Positions 19,827 to 29,188 of a DNA stretch of 64,000 nucleotides are shown here, one piece after another (position 1 is the first letter of the stretch; each line of letters starts with the position of its first letter). Location: assembly GCA_014238855.1 (NCBI GenBank), contig JABAAH010000005.1:1-64000 (forward strand), given 5' to 3'. The DNA comes from Planctomycetota bacterium (GTDB taxonomy: Bacteria; Planctomycetota; Planctomycetia; Pirellulales; UBA1268). Under the pieces are notes generated by a model. That model was given only the letters and a program-made list of their open reading frames with translations. It did no database searches and was not told where the DNA came from. Both the position numbers and the translations under genes were made by a program.

Positions 19827-20927
19827 TTACCGAATGCTATTCTTGTAGCTTTTATAAGCAGATCTCTTCCGTTGTCGGCGAAGTTCATATGCTTCCCGTC
19901 TCTCGACGAGTTGCATGACCCGAGCCGAGTTTTCAACATGAACAGATGGATCATCAATCACAAATGGTGTCGACCACGTTACCCCATCATTAAGATTGCA
20001 TGCGTTAAAGAAAAATGAATTCAGTCGTTCTGCACGGAAACTGTAGGGAAATTGACTTGTTAAATGATCTTCAGGTCTCAGGTCATCAATACCTTGTCGA
20101 GCAAAATAATGTACTTGCCCATCGGGTGAAAGTGACATCCCTAGCGTCCACCAACCAAATTGATCTGCCGAGATATCTTTTACTGGAAAATCTATTCCCC
20201 GACGGTCTCCCCTCACTTTGATGAGCGCTGAATCACTCTCCACTCCGCGTGAGGTTTCACTACGGAAGTGAATCCACATACCCGGCCAGTAGGGCTCTAC
20301 AACCGGTGAACTGCCCGACGCAAAGAAACCCCTATTAGGCTCTAGCTTTGTTGTCCGCACCCCTACACGAATTCCAAAATGCGGCCCACTACGATTTTCC
20401 CATTTTTCCGAAGGTGGCAACCAAATCCGTACAACACAGCTAGGGATTTCACTCACCGGGATTTGTGATCCTAGCCGTGTCGTAATTCCACAAATTAAAT
20501 CATCTTGCTGCACTGTACGAGAATATGTCCCGGGGACACCCGAGTGTAATGTTCGTACAAGAAGTGCACGACTACTTTCTGGCAATCCACCCGGTGGAGT
20601 GTCAACAATTTCCAAAAGGTCTGGCTGTCCTCGCTCCGGACCCTCCAGCATTCTTTTATTACCTGAGAATGCCAGTGGACCTCGCGCCTGACCGTCTTCT
20701 TCGCGAGAACTTTTTGGATGATTGTGGATAAAATTCCAACCATCTTCCTCAAAAGTATCACCAAGAAATTCAATTTTTGAACCATTCCCTGGTACCGGCA
20801 CCATCGCGACAGAAGAATAATAGTCTAGTGCAAATGCATTACCAGAGAAAAAAGCAACGACACCAAGCGTGACACATCGGGGTAAAAAGTATTTCATAAT
20901 TCTCATTAGCAGTGATTTAGAAAACAT
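19827..20927 (-). CDS. Secreted protein of unknown function
   Basis: 366 aa from 20927; ATGs at 20906 and 20897 would place the signal peptide (MKYFLPRCVTLGVVAFFSGNAFA) at the very N-terminus and are equally likely starts. After cleavage following FALD the mature chain is rich in aromatic and beta-forming residues (GPHFGIRVGVRTT, YWPGMWIHFRSET, FGWWTLGMSLSPDGQVHYFARQG), suggestive of a concanavalin-like beta sandwich. The C-terminus is basic and helical (ERREAYELRRQRKRSAYKSYKNS). No named family is recognised; it resembles conserved planctomycete secreted proteins. Tail-to-tail with copA. Confidence 0.75.
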   Translation of the reverse strand: MFSKSLLMRIMKYFLPRCVTLGVVAFFSGNAFALDYYSSVAMVPVPGNGSKIEFLGDTFEEDGWNFIHNHPKSSREEDGQARGPLAFSGNKRMLEGPERGQPDLLEIVDTPPGGLPESSRALLVRTLHSGVPGTYSRTVQQDDLICGITTRLGSQIPVSEIPSCVVRIWLPPSEKWENRSGPHFGIRVGVRTTKLEPNRGFFASGSSPVVEPYWPGMWIHFRSETSRGVESDSALIKVRGDRRGIDFPVKDISADQFGWWTLGMSLSPDGQVHYFARQGIDDLRPEDHLTSQFPYSFRAERLNSFFFNACNLNDGVTWSTPFVIDDPSVHVENSARVMQLVERREAYELRRQRKRSAYKSYKNSIR

Positions 20928-21074
20928 CCAAGGCAGAGATCCTGCCGAAACAACGCTTTGAAAATTGTCGGCAAAAAAACACCTGCCAAAACAGTGCTAG
21001 AGATCACAACGTTTCTGTCCGTACAACTCTTGCAAGCCAAACAGAAACTGAAAAATAAAGAAAAAAAAATCTTT

Positions 21075-21800
21075 TTAATGACGCACGTGGCGCCGTCGTG
21101 TGCTGCGCGCTTTCTGATCAAGATCTCGCAGCACTGCAATGCACCGTTCAGCTAATTGAGTTTCGGAAAGACATTCGACTTCATCAGCCGTAATAACTGC
21201 ACCAAAATGCAACCGAATTTGCCCAGGACGTGGAAGCCAATGAAACCGAGGCCAACATTCATACGCGCCAACAATGGCTACTGGTGCGATTGGTACTGCC
21301 GCACGTTTTGCAAGTAAAGCAAACCCTTTTTTCATATCCCCAAGCTGCCCTGATGATGTTCTCGTTCCCTCCGGAAACACAATGACGGCAGCACCTTTTC
21401 GTAGTCTCTGAATTACAGTCCTCATAGCCGTAACGGTCGAGGCATTCCGATCGATTGGAACGGCACCGAGTGCAGCAATTGCATTACCAAAAGGAGCAAA
21501 CTTAAAAAGACTGCTTCGAGCGAGACTCGAGAGTCGTCGGTTTGTGGCAAGACCTAAGAGAAGCGGATCAAGATGGCTCTGATGACTTGAAAGGACCAGC
21601 ACGCCACCAGATTTTGGCAGTGGCTCTACCATTTCTCGACGGAATCCAAACAACGATACGGAAAATATTCGGGACAGAAACCAGACTGTGTCGTACAGCA
21701 ATCTGCCCCACCACTCTTGGTGACTCTCCGTTTTTTTTACAATCTTCGATACCGAAGCCATCGAAGAAGCTATTGTTCTATTTTTTTCAGAAAAACTCAT
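21075..21800 (-). CDS. plsC: 1-acyl-sn-glycerol-3-phosphate acyltransferase
   Basis: 241 aa from the ATG at 21800 (MSFSEKN). A longer frame would begin at 21851 inside cmk, but the shorter start leaves a 7-bp gap to the cmk stop and removes a tail of residues without family match. It makes phosphatidic acid from lysophosphatidic acid at the inner membrane. The acyltransferase HX4D motif is HQSHLD, followed by the FPEGTRTSSG block and VAIVGAYE. A hydrophobic segment near residues 35-55 fits membrane association. It is last in a minus-strand operon with cmk and a GH38-like gene; cmk next to plsC is a common bacterial pairing. Confidence 0.93.
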   Translation of the reverse strand: MSFSEKNRTIASSMASVSKIVKKTESHQEWWGRLLYDTVWFLSRIFSVSLFGFRREMVEPLPKSGGVLVLSSHQSHLDPLLLGLATNRRLSSLARSSLFKFAPFGNAIAALGAVPIDRNASTVTAMRTVIQRLRKGAAVIVFPEGTRTSSGQLGDMKKGFALLAKRAAVPIAPVAIVGAYECWPRFHWLPRPGQIRLHFGAVITADEVECLSETQLAERCIAVLRDLDQKARSTRRRHVRH

Positions 21801-21807
21801 CGACACT

Positions 21808-22485
21808 TCATTTCGGAATGTAATCTGACGTAAGACCACGACCGCGCGCAAGTTCTAATACCTGGTTGACCACATTTTCGAGTGAGAATCCATCTGTATG
21901 AATAATAATTGCATCTTTCGCAGCCTCCATTGCCCCAATGGGCCGATCCTTATCTCCTTGATCTCGCTCAATCTGACTATGCAAAATTTCTTCTATTGAG
22001 TGGCTTTTATCACCATGCTCAATTCTCTCATGATACCGTCGTGCCGCCCGAGCTGATGGCGATGCATCAAGATAAACCTTTAATTCTGCACACGGAAATA
22101 CCACGGTGCCTTGATCACGACCTTCCGTAACAAGATTGAATTTTCTTGATAGCTTTCGCTGCATTGCTGTCATTTCTTCGCGTACCGAAGGGGCATCTGC
22201 AACCGGCCGGGTTGCAGCAGTGACTCGATCAATACGTATCTCTACAGAAATATCTTCACCGTTTAAAAACACCGCTCCACTGAGAAATTGAATATCCAGG
22301 CTTGCAGCCAACTCTGCGAGTGCCTTTTCGTTATCAAGAGCTACATTTCGTTGGAGTGCCGCTAGCGCAACTGCTCGATACATCGCGCCAGTATCCATAT
22401 GACACCAACCAAGCTTGCTAGCAAGAAGTTTCGCAGTTGAGCTTTTACCTGCACCTGCAGGCCCATCAAGTGTGATGATCTTCAC
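21808..22485 (-). CDS. cmk: Cytidylate kinase
   Basis: 225 aa from the GTG at 22485; GGAG lies about 10 nt upstream and the family N-terminus (KIITLDGPAGAGKSSTAKLLA) begins here, whereas the longest frame would start at 22548 inside the upstream gene. It phosphorylates CMP and dCMP. It has the P-loop GPAGAGKSS, the substrate region HMDTGAMYRAVA, LVTEGRDQGTVVFPCAELKVYLDA and the lid ARRYHER. The start overlaps the upstream gene by 20 bp and plsC follows 7 bp after the stop, indicating tight translational coupling. Confidence 0.95.
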   Translation of the reverse strand: MKIITLDGPAGAGKSSTAKLLASKLGWCHMDTGAMYRAVALAALQRNVALDNEKALAELAASLDIQFLSGAVFLNGEDISVEIRIDRVTAATRPVADAPSVREEMTAMQRKLSRKFNLVTEGRDQGTVVFPCAELKVYLDASPSARAARRYHERIEHGDKSHSIEEILHSQIERDQGDKDRPIGAMEAAKDAIIIHTDGFSLENVVNQVLELARGRGLTSDYIPK

Positions 22486-25150
22486 GAAAAATGATCTCCA
22501 AATCGGCCATCTCGTAACGACGAAGCAAGCAATTAATAGCTTTGTCATCGATAACTAACGCACCATCTTTAGCACTATCTTGAGCTTTAGCTTCAGTCGA
22601 TCGTACTTCATGCACTTCACCACTCCGACGAACATGACTTACCTCACGATTAAAATTAAGTTTTATATGGCTCTTGTGCCCACATGACTCAAGCAACCGA
22701 AGGCGTATACCTTTACCCAGTACATCATGTTCTAGGGTAACCGCAGAAACCAGCCGTATATTTGGAGGCAAATCCAATGGCATTGAAGGCAACTGAAGTG
22801 ACTGTTCTGCAGCCCAATAAATCCCAGAATCAATAATGTGTGGCAAATCGATACCGAGAGCGAAATGAAATGACTGAAGCTTACTTGTACAGTTCGTTGT
22901 CAAGACAGTGTCGATCGTGTGTGAACTGCTCTGCACATGCCAGGGATAGCATCCCGTAAAAATCTGTAGGCTACTGGATTGTGTAGAGCCATTCTTTTTC
23001 CTACTCTGTTGATCAACTACAGCTCCTGCACTCACAATTGAAATGAGCCGTGGTGAAAAAATATGCTGCCGCTCAGTCTGTACAAGTTGTGTCTGAATTG
23101 CCCGAAAGATGTCGCAGAAATCATTTTCATTCCAGGCGAAACGACAAGCAAAAAATCGACCAAACGCATCGCCCGAATGAGGCACAAGCGAATGAGCTTC
23201 CTGAGTCGGCTCAATATCAATCGATAACGACACAGCAGCTACATCTGGAACAAGCTGTATTTTTTGCGAGAATCGCGCAAGCACAGAGCCATTTCCATGG
23301 ACAAGCGTTCCGTGGCTCTCGATGCCGTCCCCGCAGTGATCGACGCTGTCGGCCACCATTGCTGAATACTGAATATCTGACGGATGAGAACCAGGCTCAA
23401 TCCAACGAAGAGCCAGTTGTTGTGTAAGCCGATTTCGCTCATCTTTTCGACTGCGAACAGACACAATCCCACCAGTTTTGCCATGGACCCTTACAGCGAA
23501 ACCGTCGGTAGATAGCGTTAACGCATCTTGAGGATTTCGTCGCTTTGTCAACCATCCTCCAAGAAACCTCTCTCTCCATCCTTGGGAGCCATCGGTAGAC
23601 AGTTGCTTCTTTTCAGGATTTAGACAAGATTCTTCTTGAATGCAAAACTGGTTGAGCAACTCTCTATAACGGCTTTGATTTTTTACAAGCCATCGCGACT
23701 CAAACGCAATCATTTCAGACTGTGACACTGTGGTGGTCGTATCAGCTTCACACTCCATCACGGTATTTTTCAATTTTGTGTCAGGTGTAAGACCGACACG
23801 AAAACCATCTCTTTCAAATTCAATCGGAGTGGACAGGTCGGCTGTTTCACTTAAGAGACTTTCTGCAGTACAAAATCGACCAAATACATTTGTCCATGAT
23901 GCCGCTCGGCGTAGCAATACAAACCAGGGGCTCGCAGTAGCTGCATAATGACAAAACATGGTGAGTACTATGTGCTCATGATCCATGGCATCGCTTAAAA
24001 CCGAACTCAACGATAGCACTGCTGCGGAACTACGAGCATCAACTACTTTTGGTTCGAATGCCTCAATTCTATTTTTGCTTTCGTCTTCCCATTGGAATCT
24101 CGATGCACCAGCAGACCGCATAGGAAACCCATCAAAACTTGACCACAATACACCTCGATACCCTAGGCGTTGCAGGATTGGTAACATGACTGAAGCACGT
24201 GGCCCGGCATAACAACCAAAAATCTGAGGCGTCACACCACTAGCTCTTTGACACGCAGCTTTTCCCGCAGCAACATCTTGCTCGATTTGCTCTGGTGACA
24301 GTAATGAAAACGGGAGATTGCTCGACACACTACCCACAAGAGACATAGAACCATCAGCAACCCTACTATGTATAGAGTTCGAGATATTTGACGATCCATG
24401 GAAAGAGTCCATCGTCTCCGTGTCAGCTAATAATGTGAACGGAACTGGAGACAGCAGTTCTTGTTCAAGTGCTGCTGTGGTGTTTCCAGAAAAAAGCACA
24501 AGATCAAGGCACCAGCATTCTACTGGGTAGAAGTGATCTCTCGCAGACTCAAGACACTGAAAAGCCTCTGATAATTTTTCTCCTGCAACTGTTGACTGAT
24601 CTTCTCTCCAAGCTTTCGCTGCTGCGACAACAGCTTCTGGAAATCCTGTCTGCTCTAAAAGTGTGTCCGACCGCATTCGGCTTGCCAATCGCTCGAAAAG
24701 CAAGACCGTAAGGCCGAGAGACCGAAAGTCATCAACAAATGCAACCTGCCACGTTGAAAGTTTTTCTTGTCTTATATCAGCTTGTAGGCTCGTAGAAGTT
24801 TCATTACAAAACAACGCTAATAAATCCAGAAGAAATGTTTCGTTATCATCCTGGTGAAGAAAATTTTGTTGTATATCGGATGGAGGTGAAGCTCCCGTTG
24901 TAAACCGCTCTAAAAGTCCTTCGGGTACAATGCCTACGACTTCTTCCTCATCGGTCCATGGTAAATCCACACTTGCCCAGCTAGGCATCCCATCAGACTC
25001 ACAAAGCACACCAGGGTGCCATGCAATCGTCCAGGCATTCAAAATTGCCGATGCTTCATCATTTTCTAGCCATTCGGATAAGTCTTCGAGCGAATGGCAC
25101 GGAAGAAAAACCTTAATTTTCGGTTGAGAGATTTTTTCAGATTTATTCAT
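22466..25150 (-). CDS. GH38-like (alpha-mannosidase-like) protein, activity uncertain
   Basis: 894 aa, no signal peptide, so probably cytoplasmic. Two parts are seen. The first half contains VTPQIFGCYAGPRASVMLPILQRLGYRGVLWSSFDG and later HEHIVLTMFCHYAATASPWFVLLRRAASW, resembling the seven-stranded barrel of GH38/GH57 enzymes. The second half (ALTLSTDGFAVRVHGKTGGIVSVRSR, and a C-terminal beta domain with GKGIRLRLLESCGHKSHIKLNF and LEIIFRE) resembles the C-terminal domains of alpha-mannosidases. The Asp/His catalytic motifs of GH38 are not clear, so it may be an inactive or divergent homologue. Its 3' end overlaps cmk by 20 bp, an odd pairing for a glycosidase. Confidence 0.6.
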   Translation of the reverse strand: MNKSEKISQPKIKVFLPCHSLEDLSEWLENDEASAILNAWTIAWHPGVLCESDGMPSWASVDLPWTDEEEVVGIVPEGLLERFTTGASPPSDIQQNFLHQDDNETFLLDLLALFCNETSTSLQADIRQEKLSTWQVAFVDDFRSLGLTVLLFERLASRMRSDTLLEQTGFPEAVVAAAKAWREDQSTVAGEKLSEAFQCLESARDHFYPVECWCLDLVLFSGNTTAALEQELLSPVPFTLLADTETMDSFHGSSNISNSIHSRVADGSMSLVGSVSSNLPFSLLSPEQIEQDVAAGKAACQRASGVTPQIFGCYAGPRASVMLPILQRLGYRGVLWSSFDGFPMRSAGASRFQWEDESKNRIEAFEPKVVDARSSAAVLSLSSVLSDAMDHEHIVLTMFCHYAATASPWFVLLRRAASWTNVFGRFCTAESLLSETADLSTPIEFERDGFRVGLTPDTKLKNTVMECEADTTTTVSQSEMIAFESRWLVKNQSRYRELLNQFCIQEESCLNPEKKQLSTDGSQGWRERFLGGWLTKRRNPQDALTLSTDGFAVRVHGKTGGIVSVRSRKDERNRLTQQLALRWIEPGSHPSDIQYSAMVADSVDHCGDGIESHGTLVHGNGSVLARFSQKIQLVPDVAAVSLSIDIEPTQEAHSLVPHSGDAFGRFFACRFAWNENDFCDIFRAIQTQLVQTERQHIFSPRLISIVSAGAVVDQQSRKKNGSTQSSSLQIFTGCYPWHVQSSSHTIDTVLTTNCTSKLQSFHFALGIDLPHIIDSGIYWAAEQSLQLPSMPLDLPPNIRLVSAVTLEHDVLGKGIRLRLLESCGHKSHIKLNFNREVSHVRRSGEVHEVRSTEAKAQDSAKDGALVIDDKAINCLLRRYEMADLEIIFREDHHT

Positions 25151-25466
25151 AACGCACTGTTGGTTGTCGAAAGAATGACTTTCACTCCGTGAAAATTAAG
25201 TACACACGGAGTGGCTCATATACCTACCGCCTAAAAATGAGAACTAAAATGTAACTCATTTTCTGCAATACACGCTGTCACTTCGAGGGTTTTAACAATA
25301 TGTAACGGGTTTGTTTTTTTACCGTTTGACACTAGAAAACATGAATCCATAGAGTTTCTGTATGGTATCCTTCCTAAGTGTAACCTTTAGAGGGTTCCTG
25401 TTCTGATTCCCATTTGATAGTGGGACAGTTTTCCTTTCAATTTCTTTATAAAAAAACGGTTGCGGC
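25151..25466. promoter_or_regulatory. 316-bp divergent promoter region (GH38-like gene / pilM cluster)
   Basis: No gene. The stretch is AT-rich and separates two divergent starts. A TTGACA hexamer lies at 25326-25331, but the -10 at 17-bp spacing (ATAGAG, 25349-25354) is poor, so the promoter assignment for pilM is weak. Confidence 0.35.
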
Positions 25467-27713
25467 ATGGCACGCTCGCGAAACGTCTGGGGTATTGATA
25501 TTGGCAAGTGTGGGCTGAAAGCGCTCCGCTGTAGCCTTTCGTCGCAACAGGGGAAACTTGTCGCAGAGACATTCGATTACATTGAGTACCCGATGCTGCT
25601 TACGCAGCCTGAAGCTGACCCAACGGAACTCATTCGAGATGCACTCGAAGAATTTCTTCGACGCAATGACACTGCCGGAGACACAATTGCAGTTTCTGTA
25701 CCTGGGCAATCCGGACTAAGCAAGTTCATAAAATTGCCACCGGTCGAAGCAAGTAAAATTCCAGATATCGTCACATACGAAGCTCGACAACAAATCCCAT
25801 TTCCTCTCGAACAGGTTGTGTGGAGTTGGCAACGGCTTGAGGGCGGCATTGAGGAGAGCGGCTTTGTTATCGATGCTGAAATCGCTCTTTTTGCAATGAA
25901 ACGAGATCAGGTAACGAAGGCAATCGAGCCATTCAAAGAAGCTGATATTGAAATCGATCTCCTACAGCTAAGTCCGGTGTCTTTAGCTAATGTTGTCATG
26001 TTCGACCAGCTTCCAAAGGCGAGTGAGATTGACCCAGAGGCTCCACCTGCATCGATTGTCTTGGCATCGATGGGTGTTGATACAACCGACCTCGTCATTA
26101 CAAATGGATTAAAAATATGGCAGCGGACAATGCCTATTGGCGGCAATAATTTCACCCGAGCACTTGTGCAAGGGATGCGGATGACCTTCGCAAAAGCAGA
26201 AAAACTTAAGCGTAATGCCGCACGAGCAGATGACCCGAAAAAAGTCTTCCAAACGCTCAGACCAGTGTTTAATGAGTTTGCCAGCGAACTGCAACGTTCC
26301 CTGAACTACTTCACCGGACAAGACAGGACCGCGAAGATTGGCCAGGTTTTGCTCGTAGGCAATGCCGCGAAATTACGAGGCCTAAGTGACTTCCTAGCAA
26401 AACAACTTCAACTGGAAGTACACCGTTTACGTGAATTCAAGTCACTCGAAGGAGAACTCGTTTTAAAGGCTCCCGTGTTTCGTGAAAACCAACTTGGTTT
26501 TTCGACTGTGTACGGACTATGCCTCCAGGGCCTGGGCGTTTCAGGCATCCGAACCAATCTTCTGCCAAGTGATGTTACTCTTGACCGCTTAATACAGTCG
26601 AAAAAACCCTGGGCAGTTGCTGCAATGCTTGGCCTCTTGGTTGCAGCCCTTATCAACTTTTTTGGCATCTACATTGCTTGGAGCAGTTACTCTGAAAATC
26701 TTTTTGCAGACGCTTTCACGCAAGTTGACTCTGTTGTTGGAAAGTCTTCACAGATCCAAAGCAGTCTTCAGCAGGTTCAGGCTGAAGAATTAGAGATTCT
26801 CGACACTCAGCAGCGGCTCTCTCAAATTAGTGACCGTCGGTTTCAGTCACTCGATTTAATTCGTGCTATTGAGTCGATGATACCGCGTGATGAACCAGAC
26901 AAAACAGACACCCCATTACGTGATGCAATCCAAGCAGAGAAAGCAGAAACCACTGACGAAGCCACCGCGTTACCAGTTATTCCTGTTTCAATTAACTATG
27001 ACGAATTGCATATTAATTCTCTCGATTGTCAATATTTCGAAGACCTCTCGACTTGGTTCGAACCTCTCGAAGAAGACTGGAAACGCACCGTCGCTAGAGA
27101 TCAATTTGAAACAAACGATGCGGCTGAAAAAACCCCCGATACGGACGCTGAGGGACAGAGTAATACTCAGGCCGAAGTGGATACTCAGGCCGAAGTGGAT
27201 ACTGAGAGTGAGGCTGATACAGAATCAAATGAGCCTTTAATTGAACCTGAAGAAAGCGATCCAGAAGCTCCTACGGGTGAGGGCTGGGTGGTGCAACTAG
27301 TAGGTCATCATTTTCACAATGAGGATTACCACGCACCATTTGAAGGTCGGACTTATCTGCGCACGACATTGATTGAATCACTACTTGGTGAAAGAGGTGC
27401 GATTGTAACCGTGACCGCTGGCCCAATGGCTGGAGAAAAAGTTTTGCCGAAAGAGATCGGGGTAGGTTTCCCGGCGATTATTGAATCCAGCCCTATCGAG
27501 AATTACTGGCTATCGACAGCCGTTGATAGTGTTGGCGATGACGGGATGGGGATGGGGCCAAGCCGAGGTCCTACGCGAGGACCATCCGGAGAATTATTAG
27601 AAGAAGGATTAGAACTCAAAAAGTATGACTTCATTATTCAATTTGTCTGGCAGCCGAAAACTCCCGGTGCTGTTCAAATAAATTCCAATGGCGAAAATGG
27701 TGATGACTATTGA
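25467..27713 (+). CDS. pilM: PilM-type actin-like ATPase fused to a membrane PilN-like part
   Basis: 748 aa, about twice the usual PilM length. Residues 1-350 are the actin-like PilM domain (VWGIDIGKCGLKALRC, ISVPGQSGLSKFIKLPPVE, VTYEARQQIPFPLEQVVWSWQ, LKRNAARADDPKKVFQTLRPVFNEFASELQRSLNYF). A membrane helix at about 380-405 (PWAVAAMLGLLVAALINFFGIYIAW) and a coiled coil follow, as in PilN. An acidic linker at about 550-600 contains a perfect 18-bp duplication. A C-terminal beta-containing domain ends near a GMGMGPSRGPTRGPSG segment. PilM/PilN form the inner-membrane platform of type IV pili and related secretion systems. It heads a four-gene plus-strand cluster. Confidence 0.88.
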   Translation: MARSRNVWGIDIGKCGLKALRCSLSSQQGKLVAETFDYIEYPMLLTQPEADPTELIRDALEEFLRRNDTAGDTIAVSVPGQSGLSKFIKLPPVEASKIPDIVTYEARQQIPFPLEQVVWSWQRLEGGIEESGFVIDAEIALFAMKRDQVTKAIEPFKEADIEIDLLQLSPVSLANVVMFDQLPKASEIDPEAPPASIVLASMGVDTTDLVITNGLKIWQRTMPIGGNNFTRALVQGMRMTFAKAEKLKRNAARADDPKKVFQTLRPVFNEFASELQRSLNYFTGQDRTAKIGQVLLVGNAAKLRGLSDFLAKQLQLEVHRLREFKSLEGELVLKAPVFRENQLGFSTVYGLCLQGLGVSGIRTNLLPSDVTLDRLIQSKKPWAVAAMLGLLVAALINFFGIYIAWSSYSENLFADAFTQVDSVVGKSSQIQSSLQQVQAEELEILDTQQRLSQISDRRFQSLDLIRAIESMIPRDEPDKTDTPLRDAIQAEKAETTDEATALPVIPVSINYDELHINSLDCQYFEDLSTWFEPLEEDWKRTVARDQFETNDAAEKTPDTDAEGQSNTQAEVDTQAEVDTESEADTESNEPLIEPEESDPEAPTGEGWVVQLVGHHFHNEDYHAPFEGRTYLRTTLIESLLGERGAIVTVTAGPMAGEKVLPKEIGVGFPAIIESSPIENYWLSTAVDSVGDDGMGMGPSRGPTRGPSGELLEEGLELKKYDFIIQFVWQPKTPGAVQINSNGENGDDY
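27163..27198 (+). repeat. Perfect 18-bp tandem duplication in the pilM linker
   Basis: ATACTCAGGCCGAAGTGG occurs twice in a row (27163-27180, 27181-27198), encoding QAEVDT twice in the acidic linker; a third, diverged unit (ESEADT) follows. It is a recent in-frame slippage product. Confidence 0.9.
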
Positions 27714-27775
27714 CACGTTACTAGGTTGGCAAGAGCCTACGTTGCTATTTTCTCGCCCCAAATACGAAAAAAACT

Positions 27776-29170
27776 ATGGTTGAGATTCCCGATGATATCC
27801 GAGGCTACTTGAAGCAGTTGCAGAAGTATCACTTTTGGCTACTGGCATTGCTCATGCCGCTTATCCTTGTACCTTTAGCCTTTACAGCTGATGCAAAACT
27901 CTTGCGCGAGATAGACACTCGGTCATCTGCAGTAAAAGCAAAAATCGACTCGATCAACTCTATTACACGGAAGACCGCAGAGGGGCTCGAAGAATTTGGA
28001 CACCCACAACCAGAGTGGGCAGAACAGATAACCAAGTCAAACGATGCATTACGGGAAGAAATTTTCTCACAATGGAAACATTTATGGGATCAACAAAAGT
28101 CAATTCGAACATGGCCTGCTGAATTAAGAAGTGACTTTTTAAAGGCAATTATTCGATTGAAGCCAGGTAAAGATTTATCTACCCGTTTTCGTGACAGGTA
28201 TCTCAACACCATACGCCGCGTTGTAAAACAACTACCCGAGCGGATTGATTCCCAAGAATCAATGGAGTCCTTGGGGTCTGATAGCGGATTTGGCGGGGGC
28301 GACTTTGGAATGCCTACCGGAGCCGTCGACGACAGTGCGGACCGAACGGTTTTCTGGGATTCAATGGACCAAAGCGAACTCTACCAATCTTTCTACTGGA
28401 CAACTACACCGTCAACCAAGCAGATACTACTCGCACAGGAAGAACTTTGGGCGTATGCGATTCTTTGCGATGTTGTAGTCAAGGCAAACAATCAGTCAGC
28501 TGGTTATCACGATGCAACCATTCCGTACATTAGTCACTTAGCTGTCGGGTATCGTGCCGCCGAAGAAGATCCTGGTGGCCGGAAAGGTGGCCGAATAAAA
28601 ACTACATCAAGCGGGATGGATGATTATATGGGCATGGACATGGGCATGGACATGGACATGGGCATGGATGGGGAAATGGGCAAGCCTCTTAATCCAAGGT
28701 TCGGATCCTCAGTTCAAGGTGACATGGGCATGGATTATGATGAGTTTACGGGAATGCCAATCGATTCTGGTTCTGAGGATAACGATGACGCTCTTTTAAA
28801 TTGGATCTATGTCGATTCAGAGGGTACGCCACTAGATAGTGCTACTGTGGCCGATTCACCGGATACAAAATTTGTTCATTACATTCCCTTTTGCCTTAAA
28901 GGTAAAGTAGATCAGCGAAAACTTGATCTGCTTCTTCGGGCATTCGCAACTATGTCAGTACCAATTGATGTCCGGCAGGTACGAATAAACCCAGACACCA
29001 TGGACTATATGGGCGGTGAAGGGGAAATGATGGGCAGTATGGGGCTAGGACAAGATTCTGAAGACGGCGTGCGACGTTACGACTTAGATATTGAATTACG
29101 AGGGTCAATTGCACTCTCGCAAAGACCTGATGGAACAGCTCTCGGACTAGAAACTGATTCACAGAATTAA
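27776..29170 (+). CDS. Membrane-anchored component of the pilM cluster (PilO-like position)
   Basis: 464 aa. One membrane helix near the N-terminus (HFWLLALLMPLILVPLAFTA, about residues 19-38) is followed by a helical, probably periplasmic domain. This is the topology of PilO/GspM proteins, and the gene holds the position after pilM, but sequence similarity to PilO is not evident. A Met/Gly/Asp repeat at about 281-303 (MGMDMGMDMDMGMDGEMG) and further MG clusters (DMGMDYDEFTGMP, MGGEGEMMGSMGLG) divide it from a C-terminal domain with FVHYIPFCLKGKVDQRKLDLLLRAFATMSVPIDVRQVRI, reminiscent of small PilO-type ferredoxin folds. No clear ribosome-binding site before the ATG. Confidence 0.75.
   Translation: MVEIPDDIRGYLKQLQKYHFWLLALLMPLILVPLAFTADAKLLREIDTRSSAVKAKIDSINSITRKTAEGLEEFGHPQPEWAEQITKSNDALREEIFSQWKHLWDQQKSIRTWPAELRSDFLKAIIRLKPGKDLSTRFRDRYLNTIRRVVKQLPERIDSQESMESLGSDSGFGGGDFGMPTGAVDDSADRTVFWDSMDQSELYQSFYWTTTPSTKQILLAQEELWAYAILCDVVVKANNQSAGYHDATIPYISHLAVGYRAAEEDPGGRKGGRIKTTSSGMDDYMGMDMGMDMDMGMDGEMGKPLNPRFGSSVQGDMGMDYDEFTGMPIDSGSEDNDDALLNWIYVDSEGTPLDSATVADSPDTKFVHYIPFCLKGKVDQRKLDLLLRAFATMSVPIDVRQVRINPDTMDYMGGEGEMMGSMGLGQDSEDGVRRYDLDIELRGSIALSQRPDGTALGLETDSQN
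28628..28681 (+). repeat. Met-Gly-Met-Asp coding repeat
   Basis: Short tandem ATGGGC/ATGGAC hexamers encode alternating MG and MD dipeptides. Repetition at both DNA and protein level suggests expansion by slippage, with the reading frame kept. Confidence 0.85.
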
Positions 29171-29188
29171 ATAAGGAGGATTTCTTTT

